This document shows, in pieces, positions 1 through 10,083 of a stretch of 64,000 nt of DNA (positions are counted from its first letter, which is position 1; each line of letters starts with the position of its first letter). The position numbers and the translations under genes were made by a program. A model generated the notes under the pieces. That model did no database searches. It was not told the DNA's origin and saw only the letters and a list, made by a program, of their open reading frames with translations. The stretch is taken from assembly GCF_003573695.1 (NCBI RefSeq), contig NC_039363.1, positions 129,873,302 to 129,937,301 on the forward strand, written 5' to 3'. This DNA comes from Papaver somniferum (lineage: Eukaryota; Streptophyta; Magnoliopsida; Ranunculales; Papaveraceae).

Positions 1-798
1 TGAGACCATGGTGTTGCTCAGTATAGCTCATTAGCTGCAATTATAAGGTTAATAGAGTAATCAAAATTTCTTAGTAATATTGGTACTTGATGGGTATGCA
101 ACCAAAAATACAAAACATCAAACACAGAAGAAGAGAAAAAAAAAACAGAAATTAAGGAAGACACCCTAAATCCCTTAATCAAAAATCCAGAATTAAGATT
201 GATAAAGAACATAAATCAGACATGGAAATCCAATGAATTAACACCAACCCATGAAAGTATAAGACAAAAACTATCAAAAATTGGATGAAAAGAGCTAACT
301 TGCATTCATCTTCACCTTGTTAGTTTATTTTGATATAGACGAAGAAGTAATCAAGCATCTTATATTGATGCCATATGAAATTGAAGTAGAAAAAAAAGGT
401 TCGTATAAAACACAAATTAAAAATCAGAAATTAAAACAGAGTTTTTAAACAGAAAGAAAATTAGGGATCAATGGGGTTTATTACTTCTGAGTTCTGAGGT
501 CGAATTCATACTGATTTTTCCTTCTAGATATTTTTTTTCTTCGACATCTTCCAATTTCTTCAGCTCTGTTTTTCAGCAGAACAAAAAACTTGTGTTCGAA
601 AAGACTAAACCCTAGTTTTTGTTCGATAGGAATGGATTTGGTTTTAGGTTTAGTTTGCAGCAGATATCAATGGTTTTAGGTTTAGGGTTTATCTGCCGGA
701 GCGGAAAAGTGTTTGTGATGAAAAGATAAGGAGAAGTTTTGGGATGAAAAGAAATGGATACTTTTTTTCCAGAACGATATAAAAGTATATCTTAGTTA

Positions 799-982
799 GG
801 TTTAGATCTTGACAGTATTGTATACCTATTAACGGTGTTAGTAAAATCAAGTTAAGTATTAGGTGCAAACCAAGTGTAACCAATAAATAAGCTTTAGATC
901 TCAACGGAAGTATTGTGTACCCACATTTTCTTTCACGGTGTTGCTAACGACCGGTTAAAAATCTGGTGTAAACAAAGTGTGA
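799..982. repeat. Imperfect tandem duplication, about 90 bp units
   Basis: The units at about 799-877 and 894-982 both run from TTAGATCT through a CGGTGTT block to GGTG(C/T)AAAC(C/A)AAGTGT. They look like two diverged copies of one unit. No coding potential was seen in either. Confidence 0.45.
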
Positions 983-1482
983 CTGAAATTTAAAATTTTG
1001 GACCAATAGAGTCCCGTCAAGTGTCCTCACCAAATTTACTAATGCCCAAAACTCTTTTCTCATTAACTCTGAGGGAGGTGTCGCACCCACCGCGCGATCT
1101 GGGGATCATATGACTTAGGATTTTAAAGGTTTTGAAAAGAAAACAAAAATCACACTCTTCCCATGCAAGAAAGTAACTCTAAAAACAAGATACATCAACA
1201 TGAAGGTCGAGTGTCATATCATTAGCTGTCAGCAAACAAGAATTAACTATTTAAGCAGCATTAGTTAAAGAGGTAGCATATTACTAGATAACTGAACGCT
1301 ACTTGAAAACAGTGAAGACAACAGATAATGAGCCAAACGATTATTTACAATCCCTATACCACTTGACCCAATACTGTTACTGCTGAAATAGTTAATCCCA
1401 AATAACAACTTAGTTCACAAATAATGCTAACCAATCCGTGACAGTTGTTTGGGCAACAACAACAAAATAGTGTATTACAATA

Positions 1483-1565
1483 TGTTTGGATGATGGTTGT
1501 TTGTTCAGAGAGTGCCCAGAATAGAACAAGAGTTGCCACTTAAACAAACAACAGTCATCCAAACA
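1483..1565. repeat. Imperfect inverted repeat, 23-bp arms
   Basis: The left arm 1483-1505 and right arm 1543-1565 are reverse complements at 21 of 23 positions, separated by 37 bases. The arms contain TGTTTGGATGA and its complement. The structure could be the core of a small hairpin MITE, but no clear target duplication was found. Confidence 0.5.
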
Positions 1566-2031
1566 CAAATAGAGTTGCACATAAGTTATTTGTGGGAATT
1601 TAGCACCAAGGGGGACTGGGCAGTGTCGAAAACCTAAAAATAAACTACTGACTAGTATTTGAGGCTTGGACACAAGCTAGATTAGGATAACAAGCCATAT
1701 ACATAATGTACAGGAAGGGAAAACTATGTATAACAAGTCTTAACTGCTAATATGCAGTAAGTCTTCACATCAGAGTTGTTAACTAACCAGAAGTGTTCTA
1801 GAAGACCATCAAACAAAACAATGATACTTACAAGCAAACTGGATACTAAACATGCCTAGAGGATAAATTACCTAATTTCTACAATTCTAGTCACAACTTT
1901 AGGTTCACTAGATATCCAGAAAATACCATCCCCAATGACAATATTCTAGTCATACATTAGAGGTATTACAAAAATAAAGATAAACAAACATACTCCTAAC
2001 ATGCATAAATACATCTTCAATTATCTTTTCC

Positions 2032-2597
2032 TGATACATGTGTATCTTCCTCTCTTGGGGGACTAGTAATCCTCAAGATGGATTGAGGATAGAATCCTAT
2101 ATTAGGGAGGAATCCTTATTTAAACAGAATTCCTAATTAGGAAAGAGTATTGTTTTATGAAATACTTTTAGTTAAGGAAATATACCTAGAAAATGTATTG
2201 TTCCTAGATAAGGAAATAGATTCCTTAAAGGTTTGGGAAACCAATCCATAAGAGAATCCTTGTCGGCTAAGTATGACAGGAAGCTATAAATAGAGATGTT
2301 TAGCTCATAGCTAAGACAACTAGGGTATTATAGTTTGTGAGACAGACAGAAAACCTAGAGAAAGCTTAGAACAATACTTGTGCAAGCTTAGCAACAGGTT
2401 AAGGTTAATCCACTGTTTAGAAAATATTGTGAGCGTAACAAAGAGAGAATTGTAATCGTTTTCTTGTTCATAATATAGAGAAGATATTTTCTTCGAATTA
2501 CTACTTATGTTCCATTTTCTAAATTTCTCGTCTATTATTATTCTGAATTCCTCCTTTATAGTAATAACTACCAAGGTATAGAGATCAATACGTATCA
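2032..2597 (+). repeat. 5' LTR of the gag-protease element
   Basis: The terminal repeat is 566 bp with TG...CA ends and aligns along its full length with 4692-5257 with scattered substitutions. A TATAAATA box lies near 2286-2293, a plausible Pol II start for the element transcript. Confidence 0.92.
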
Positions 2598-2600
2598 AGT

Positions 2601-2613
2601 TGGTACCAGGAGC
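2601..2613 (+). other. Primer-binding site, tRNA-Met type
   Basis: TGGTACCAGGAGC lies three bases after the 5' LTR and differs slightly from the standard plant initiator-Met site TGGTATCAGAGC. Confidence 0.7.
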
Positions 2614-2730
2614 AAGGTTAGTTTCTAGGGTAAATCCCCGTGGTTAATGGTTTTCACTAGATATCTCTACATAAAGCTTGGTGAGGTACTCGAGAAACTA
2701 TAAGACGTTAGGAAAACAAGGGGATCAAGG

Positions 2731-4654
2731 ATGACAACGTCTCATGGTGATCCTAAGCAAAGCGAACCACAAACTACGGAAGAAAAGGTGGTTGCGCTGC
2801 AAGCAGAGATGAAATAAATTCAAGTTACCCTTAAGGAATTGAGTGAATTTATTTGTTCTCATACACCCAAGACGAAGACGAAGAAAAAGGTTCCGCCTTC
2901 AACTGAAACTTCGGAAGAGGAGGATGAGGAAGAAGAAGAAGAAGAAGAAGAAGAAGAAGATGAGGATGAGGACGAAGAAAAGAAGAAAAACGGGTTTCTT
3001 AAAAGTTCTATTTCAACTAAACTTCATGGTAAGAATCTGAAAATTGATTTTCGTGTTGATATTCCATTTTACGATGGGGTGTCGATGTAGAGAAATTGGA
3101 TGATTGGATTGGACGTGTAAAGACGTATTTTTATTTCTTTGAATATTGTTCAAAGGAAAAGATTGCTTTTGTGGCATTGAAGCTATAGACGCATGCTCTA
3201 ACCTGGTGGAAAGCTTATCAAAGATAAAACCTAGGGAAGGGAGTATTGTTGTGGAAAAGAATCAAGGCAGTTGTAAGGAAACAGTTTTATCCAATTGGAT
3301 ACCTTGAGGAGAGATGGTTCAAGTGGTATAGCTTGAATCAGTCCTACAACCAAACCGTGCAAGAATACACTTCAGAATTTCAGAACCGAACTATGATTTT
3401 GGATTTAGATTTGGGAGATTATGCTATATATATGAAGTATATCTCCGGGTTCCATGAGTATATACGGAAGGAGTTGAAGATGTTTTCGGTGGATACTATC
3501 TCCGAAGAAAGTATAAAAGCTAATGCCATCGAAGGCATGCTTAAGAAGACTGATGTTGAGGGAAACACCAAGGGGAAGTCTGGATGTTTCATCGCTAAAT
3601 GAGATGAAAGGAGCAAAGAGGAAGGGAAGTCTAACGACCAAGAAGGTTTAGTTTGCACTCATTGCAAACAAACATGGCATGTTATTGACAAGTGTTGGAT
3701 GAAGTATCCTAATCTAAAACCAAAAAGGTTGAAGAAGAAAGAATCCATGATGGCAACATTAGTCGCACAAGTTCCAAAAGAAGTCAAAGGGCTAACACAG
3801 CCTAATCAAAATCTCTATTTAATGTCAGGAGGCGTAGAAGAACTTACAAAAGACGATCCTATGGAATGACTCTTCACGGTTAAGATGCAGGTTAAGACAA
3901 TACTTATAGATGTTGTCATTTACCCGGGAAGTCGGAAGAATTTACTTTCACATTCTTTGGTACAAAAGTTGGGTTTGAAGACTTTCAAACATCTGAAACT
4001 CTATCCTTTCGGGTGGATTCAAAAGGAAGGTGGCCTACAAGTTGCAAAATAATGCACGTTCAAGTTTTCTTTTGATGAGACATACATTGACGAGGTTACA
4101 TGCGACGTGGTTCCATTGGATGTTTGTCAAGTTGTACTTGGTAGTCCTTACTTGGGGGATCGAGATGCGATTTTACATAGGAGGGAGCAGAAGTATACCT
4201 TTACCAAAGATGGGAAAGCTTTTGAGATATAGGCTATAGATTCTACTCTTGAGGGAGCAAGATTGATTATAACCACTCAGGCTAAGCGGTTGGTGAATTC
4301 TAGCACAAATTTCATTCTCCTTGTGATCCGTTCTCTTGACGATAAGCTGAGTAGAGTTTGTTTGGAAGCCCTAACCAAACAACAAGAAGATAACCTATGA
4401 AGGTTGAGTATGTTTGATTCACCATTACAAGATGATGATGGAGATGACAAGATGATCTTGCCGCATAAGAAAGACTTGTGGTTTGATCAAGATGAACCAC
4501 TCAAAGAAGATTGCATTATGGAGCGAAGAGTGACTAGCACAATACAAGAAGATAAAGACGTTTTTCTAATTGGAAGTCAAAGTCAAGTTTCCAGCATGGA
4601 GAGATGGTTCAGCAGGGTGAAAGGAACTTACGAGTTCCCTAACCTACAAATGTA
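2731..4654 (+). pseudogene. gag-pro: Broken Gypsy-type gag-protease gene
   Basis: The frame starts at ATG 2731 and reaches an in-frame TAA after 24 codons, apparently a CAA-to-TAA change. It continues through a glutamate-rich tract (about 2920-2990) and loses frame near 3075. Conserved Gypsy capsid features follow, including a TWWKAY-type segment near 3202-3221 and a capsid region at 3246-3480. A CCHC zinc knuckle (C-X2-C-X4-H-X4-C) lies at about 3655-3697. The protease-like part near 3890-4190 lacks a clear DSG/DTG catalytic triplet and has several stops. The gene cannot make a full Gag. Confidence 0.85.
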
Positions 4655-4691
4655 ACTTTCACAGGAGTTCAAGTACTTGATGGGGAGCGCA

Positions 4692-5257
4692 TGATACATG
4701 TGTGTCTTCCTCTATTTGGGGACTAGTAATCCTCAAGACGGATTGAGGATATAATACTATATTAGGAAGGAACCCTTATTTAGGAAGAATTCCTAGTTAG
4801 GAAAGAGTACTGTTTATGCAATACTTTTAGTTAAGGAAATATACCTAGAAAAGGTATTGTTCCTAGATAAGGAAATATATTCCTTAAAGGTTTGGGAAAC
4901 CAACCCAAAAGAGAATCCTTGCCGGCCAAGTATGACAGGAATCTATAAATAGAGATGTTTAGCTCATAGCTAAGACAATTAGGGTATCATGGTTTGTGAG
5001 ACAGACAGAAAACCTAGAGAAAGCTTGGAACAATACTTGTGCAAGCTTGGAAAATAGTTTAAGGTTAATCCACTGTTTAGAGAATATTGTGAGCGTAACA
5101 AAGAGAGAATTGTAATCATTTTCTTGTTCATAATCTAGAGAAGATATTTTCTTCGAATTACTACTTGTGTTCCGTTTTCTAAGTTTCTAGTCTATTATTA
5201 TTCTGAATTCCGTCTTTACAGTAATAGCTAACAAGGTATAGAGATCAATACATATCA
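4692..5257 (+). repeat. 3' LTR of the gag-protease element
   Basis: This 566-bp copy of the 5' LTR is followed immediately by the second TTTCC. A weak purine run (GATGGGGAGCG) sits just before it. Confidence 0.92.
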
Positions 5258-5359
5258 TTTCCATACCATACTAGCAAATACAATCAAGTTGGTTCTCAGT
5301 CATACTACTACAGCAGAAAAGAACTTGAAACAAACATGTGAACAAAGCATATAACTACT

Positions 5360-7366
5360 GATTCTGTTAGAGCATAGCTCGGTTGAACCCACCAAGCGTT
5401 GGTATGTCAAGTTTTTTTGTCATACTTTAGTGAATCAAAACTCATTTTAAGAGTTGCTTGATTATGTACTAGATTCAACTTCGCATAGGTTAGCTTGAAA
5501 GTATTAGGATATGAGACATTACAAGTATTGCGAAGACTTGAAGAAGTGAAGAAGTAAGAAGCTACAACTACAACATCATCCTTCAACTTGAGGTTAGTGA
5601 TATTTGACTTGAATTGTTTCATTCCTTAAGGTATCTTTCAAGTCGTGCATATTGAAAACGGAACTGCGAAGCATGAACACTCTAGATAAACATAATATTA
5701 AGGAATACAATATGAAGTTTATTGCTTAACCATTAAACTTTGTAGATAAGACATCGACATAATCATTTAAATGCTATTGTGATTATGTATGGGTATGAGG
5801 TGAGGATTTCATCCTAGGATACAATGTTTTTACATGAGTTAAGAATCTTTTAATTAAGGTTGTTAATTTTATTTTTGGAAAATGAGAATTAGTAATGTGC
5901 ATTTACTAGTTGAGATTTTCCAAAGAGATTTTCGGTCATTATTTTGGACAAAGCATTTCCAGGAATTATGGAAACCGAATTTGGAATATATTGAATATCT
6001 TTGAGAATATTTTCGGTTTTGGAAATTCCTTGGTGTCCAAACTTCTTTGTCTATAAATACTTGAAGTTTGCATTTCTAGCAAACTAATCCTTCGTGACAG
6101 CAAACTTCCTCGGTTGTGTTGTTACTGGTATAGCCTCCTATTCGGAGACGAGAGTAACCTAATTAGGCGAAATCTCTTACGGCCTCAAGTTTAAAGTATT
6201 CTTTGGGATTGAGAAGCTCTACGAGTACCGTTGGTGGGAAACTAGATAATTGCGGTTTATCTTGTGTTTTCGATTGATTTGATTGACTAACGGTAGTTGA
6301 AATTTGATTGCACCTAGTTTGTTTATGCTTGAGAATCTTCCCTTATGATATAAGAGTCACTCAAACTAGATCGAAGTTTCGACAGGGATATTTAGACTGT
6401 TTTTAGTTCTAAAGACGATCTTGTGATAATCCATTGTTAACAGATTCCGTTCTGTGCGTGATTGATTACAAGAGATTCAAGTTTTTGTGTGCAGGTGTTT
6501 ATTGAAGGTATTGAAGATTTGAAGACAAAGAAGATATTGAAGATTTATGATTTGGGTTTCACAATCTTTGGTTGCCAATACTTGTTTCGGTAGAAGAGGA
6601 TACAACTATAATCGGTTTATCCTTGTGGTAGATTGGATTGATTAGTTGTGTAGATCGGCATCAATACAATTCTTTGTGATTAAAAGTATTGATTGCAAAA
6701 TATTAACAATTACTTCGGTAGTTGAGAATAAGATAGATCTAAGAACCTGACGAAGGAGTTTATGTTACGATGAACAGAAGAGCCTTTGTCCAACTCACAT
6801 CACTTGGTTGAAGAGAGTTGATACCAAACATATTTGTTGTTCCTTTACTGTTTGGAATACGAACCAAAGGAATTGTTCCAAGTACGTGGCTTATTCATAA
6901 GTTGGAGGCGTGAGAATACATACGGAACTAGGTGAACTATAGGTTTAGTTGCTTGGTATCAACTATACGAAGTTAGGTATAATTTTTTGTAGCGGCTTAA
7001 TCTTGAGAGTATTCAATTCTGGACAAGGTCCCGGGGTTTTTCTGCATTTTCGGTTTCCTCGTTAACAAAATCTTGCTGTGCCATTTACTTTATATTTCTG
7101 CATTATAATTGTTTTATTATAATTAAATTAAATTACACAAACGTTAATTCCTATTTACTTGATAAGCAATCCTATTGTGTTTGGTTTAGTCCGTACCTTT
7201 TTATCAAGTAAACATACTTTGTTGTTGTATTGTCTCGATCTCTATCCATAGACGATCACATGAAGTGTGAACCGACTCAGTCCATAGACAATCATTTTCA
7301 GAGAAAGGACTTATAGGTAGGAAAAGTTTTATCTTGAGGTATGGGTACCCTCGCACTTTCAGATTC
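5360..7366 (+). mobile_element. Solo LTR, 1997 bp, Copia-type
   Basis: The repeat 5365-7361 begins TGTTAGAGCATAGC and ends CTTTCA. It is flanked by a perfect GATTC duplication at 5360-5364 and 7362-7366. Its first bases and a block near 7030 (CCCGGGGTTTTTCTGCATTT) match the large Copia-type LTR family elsewhere in the window, so it is a diverged relative. No internal region is present. It therefore most likely arose by LTR-LTR recombination. Its small open frames are not shared with relatives. Confidence 0.9.
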
Positions 7367-7775
7367 CAATAACCCGATCATTTACCAACATACCCAATTT
7401 CATAAACAAGAAAAGGTATCATAATCCATGGTTTGACTAACACAAAAACCTGATAATTAATAAATCCCTAAAAGAACATTCAAAACATGACTGATATTAT
7501 ATTCCGCACAGCATATCATTATACCAGAAACAAAATTGTACCCATTATTTGTCTTAAAAAAACAAAAGGGAAAGTTTCAAAACCATACAAACGAAGATAA
7601 CAGTAATAATAATAACCTGAGAAAGATTGAGAGTTATTGATATTTCAGCCCAAGGGATTTGCCTTTATAAATGCGATAGGATACTTTGCTATTTGTTGAT
7701 GTGTATTGTAGTGTAATATGTAGGTATTGCTGAAATTTGTCTGGCTAGTATAATTTCTATGTTATCAACTTCAGT
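7362..7775. other. Non-coding stretch between solo LTR and MSL pseudogene
   Basis: This AT-rich stretch shows no open frame with a recognisable family and no repeat boundary. It could contain the unrecognised last exons of the decayed channel gene on the minus strand. Confidence 0.4.
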
Positions 7776-7799
7776 AATCAAGAAGTACAAGCCATTTGA

Positions 7800-9550
7800 A
7801 AAAATCTATTCGTTAAACAGAATGGAGATTGGCTTGTTGGCCAGGATGTGATTTGGATACATAATCTTGGTATTCTGATCTGAATATAAAAATATTGTAT
7901 AACCAAGGTAAATTTCGTCCACCAACATCTGCAAAATGTGGCAAGAACAAGTAAGAAAGAATTGGTATACACTAATAAGAAAAAATATCCTAAAATCAGA
8001 GTTTACCTTGTCTTTATCGATTAGCACCGTCTCACCCACATCAAAAGACGAGATGAAAATACCAATACAGTAAAACCTATTAAGAGGAATACTCCATATA
8101 GGAATAAACTCCATATAAGAATAAAAATTTATGGTCCCGACTTGGGCCAGTTATATTTAAGAATAAACTCCATATTGGAATAAGTCATATTTTTTTGGTC
8201 TATTCTTAAGGAGCCTACCTCCATATAAGAATAATTGACATCATAATATAAATATATAGCACTTGTCATACATCAAAGTTTAAGATGAGAGATTCTTGTA
8301 ACCATATTACAAGTTCGTTTTGCTTCAAAATGGATATTTTGATTTTTTTGTGCACAACTTAATACGAATATCTTCATACTCATTTGATTTCATTTGCTAA
8401 TTTTCAATGTGATAATTGTGATGTATATGAATTTTTTCATTACAAATTTTGTATATACATAAATATAAAAAAAAATCCTCATTTAAATAGTTCTTGTATA
8501 TACTTAGATACATGTTCGTGTTTCCTATGCATATGCATGAATATGCCCAAATATACATATGAATTTTTTTTTTTGGTATATTCAAGTTAGACTTCCATAT
8601 AAGAATAGCCTCCATATAAGAATATTTTTTTGTGGTGCCTAATATATTCTTATTTAGGGGTTTTACTGTACAATGTTTTCTAAGAGTCTTTTGCAACTAT
8701 CTCTGAACCATAACGACATCATTACGACTCTAGAGAATAAACCTAGAAGAACATTTGTTCTCACGATACCAAATATTATAATCAGAATACACCCTAACAG
8801 GAAGATGGCCCTTTAAATGACTTACTTAGCATTTGGCTGGGCAACTTTGGCAAATATGCGATTGGCGGCAATGATAGCCTTGTATTCGCTGCTAATTACA
8901 GTAACAGTTGGATTCTCTTGTAATTGGCTTATCTTGTCATCCAGTGTGAGAAACTCCAATGTATCCTTTTCATGAAGTTTTTCATCTTCCAGGCGGAAAT
9001 ATTCTTCTTACTCAATGATGTAATTTCTGGAATAGTGATCTTTGGGAACTTCATATGTATGTTCAATTCCACTTCTTCTTGTTGCTCATCAATCCGTGAA
9101 CCAGATAAAACTTCAACTATGTACTGACAAAATAGCGCATGTTGTATCTTATCAAAGTACTTTTTGAGGTGGAATGATGAAGCTAGAAGTTTCAGTGCAA
9201 GTGTCTTTAGAAGCCAAACAGTTGTTGCGACTAACAAAAATATGAGTATTTTGGTGACTACAACAGATAAGTTTGATTTTTCTTTTCTCCATGAAGTTCC
9301 TTGTTCATCTTGAGTAACCATATGGTCAGAACCATGACTGACCATAATAATAGTCGAACAATTATTCGTAAACCATGAAAAAAATAGATCCATTTATTCT
9401 TGAATAAAACGTTCTTCTTAATGATAAACACAACTATTTTGGTTACGCTGTGAGAGACTAGCCTTCCGCAAATAAGTATCAGAAATAGTAATAAAAACTT
9501 CCACAACAAAATTTCTCCAAATCTACAATTCTTTAATTCTTGTAAATAAA
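7800..9550 (-). pseudogene. MSL10-like: MscS-like mechanosensitive channel (MSL10-type) pseudogene
   Basis: Read on the minus strand from about 9550, the translation gives transmembrane helices typical of plant MSL10-type channels, including an LILICGRLVS segment and, after a frameshift near 9300, LVATTVWLLKTL and LLASSFH. A cytosolic linker follows to 8843, with another frameshift near 8940. The segment normally leading into the pore is missing. A later exon (about 8670-8790) gives the pore-lining region. It is interrupted by a MITE and resumes with FDVGE, matching the FDVGD motif of the family. An intron with GT and AG ends follows (about 8009 down to 7935). The next exon contains YPNHILANKPIS, matching YPNSVLATKPIS. 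A stop follows. The family resides in plasma-membrane or endomembranes and passes ions on membrane tension; this copy cannot. Confidence 0.85.
8068..8668. mobile_element. pogo/Emigrant-like MITE with TA target duplication
   Basis: The ends CAGTAAAACC (8068) and GGTTTTACTG (ending 8668) form terminal inverted repeats, flanked by TA on both sides (8066-8067 and 8669-8670). CAGTAAAACC with a TA duplication is the hallmark of Emigrant-type MITEs related to pogo/Lemi1 transposases. Inside, CTCCATATAAGAATA-like units recur in direct orientation near both ends. A GGTCCCGACTTGGGCC block lies near 8132. At 601 bp it has no transposase frame. Confidence 0.85.
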
Positions 9551-9600
9551 AATGTAGTGAATATTGAAATAGAAATCAACAGAAGAAGAACCACTTGTAC

Positions 9601-9677
9601 AACAACTAAAGAACTGAGAATGTGCTTGTTTTGATGCAGAACAACTAAAGAACTGAGAATGTGCTTGCTTTGATATT
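9601..9677. repeat. 39-bp tandem duplication
   Basis: The unit starting AACAACTAAAGAACTGAG occurs at 9601-9639 and again from 9640, with few differences. It lies just upstream (minus strand sense) of the MSL pseudogene. Confidence 0.85.
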
Positions 9678-9776
9678 TGGAGGGTATATAATTACCAAAT
9701 GGATAATCTTCATCTTTTGTTTATGATATTCCTTCCCTAGGATCCATCAATCGTGACTTTAATGTGACTGATTTAG

Positions 9777-10083
9777 TTAAAGAAAATCTAAAAGTAAAAA
9801 CAAAATCTAAAAAATAAAATAAAATAAGTTCTCTTTCTTTTTATGTTTTTTTGTTCTTCGCACTTTTCGCTTTGTCTTTGACTCTAAATCTTTAAGTAAC
9901 CGCCAAAAACTTTGGAAACTTTTTCTTTCGCTCCAAATTCCAAAATCTATAGTGAAAAGACAAAAACCAAAAAATGTAAAATAGAACAAATAAATAAAAA
10001 TAAAAACTACAAAAACAAAACCTAAAAAAATAAATCTAAATTTCTAAACCTAAATACAAATCCGCGTCGGTGGCGCCAAAAAT
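9777..10083 (-). other. Orphan primer-binding site and 5' leader of an Athila-type element
   Basis: On the minus strand the LTR at 10084-11827 is followed directly by a primer-binding site (plus 10062-10078; minus TGGCGCCACCGACGCGG). About 300 bp of leader follows, matching the leaders at 45660-45972 and 23160-23382. It stops abruptly near 9777. Because the same LTR also has a polypurine tract on its other side, this leader belongs to a second, truncated interior sharing that LTR. Confidence 0.75.

Larger units (their letters stand above)
1..2026. other. Intergenic DNA without a recognisable gene
   Basis: No open frame here resembles a known protein, and the short frames present have no recognisable motif. 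Around 595-700 there are AAACCCTA-type pyrimidine-rich strings of the kind seen in plant 5' leaders, but no coding exon follows on either strand. Two small repeats (799-982 and 1483-1565) are listed separately. The segment ends at the target site of the LTR element that starts at 2032. Confidence 0.6.
2027..5262 (+). mobile_element. Complete non-autonomous gag-protease LTR retrotransposon
   Basis: Two 566-bp LTRs (2032-2597 and 4692-5257) begin TGATACATG and end TATCA. They are flanked by a perfect 5-bp target duplication, TTTCC, at 2027-2031 and 5258-5262. A primer-binding site resembling initiator tRNA-Met (TGGTACCAGGAGC) starts at 2601, three bases after the 5' LTR. The 2.1-kb interior encodes only a broken gag and protease; there is no room for, and no trace of, reverse transcriptase or integrase. 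This fits a gag-bearing non-autonomous element (TR-GAG-like) of Gypsy type. Confidence 0.92.

Noticed and set aside
2843..3040. An Arg/Lys-rich frame overlapping the Glu-rich gag tract
   Set aside because: It is the shifted reading of GAA/GAG repeats; the family capsid continues in the other frame.
5365..7361. Possibility that the 2-kb segment is an unknown gene or satellite rather than an LTR
   Set aside because: The perfect GATTC duplication, TG...CA ends and similarity to the Copia-type LTR ends settle it as a solo LTR.
9777..9781. TAAAG as the outer Athila target duplication, matching TAAAG at 55787-55791
   Set aside because: The left TAAAG does not border an LTR end, and the DNA to its left is not the LINE found at the right side, so the match is probably chance.
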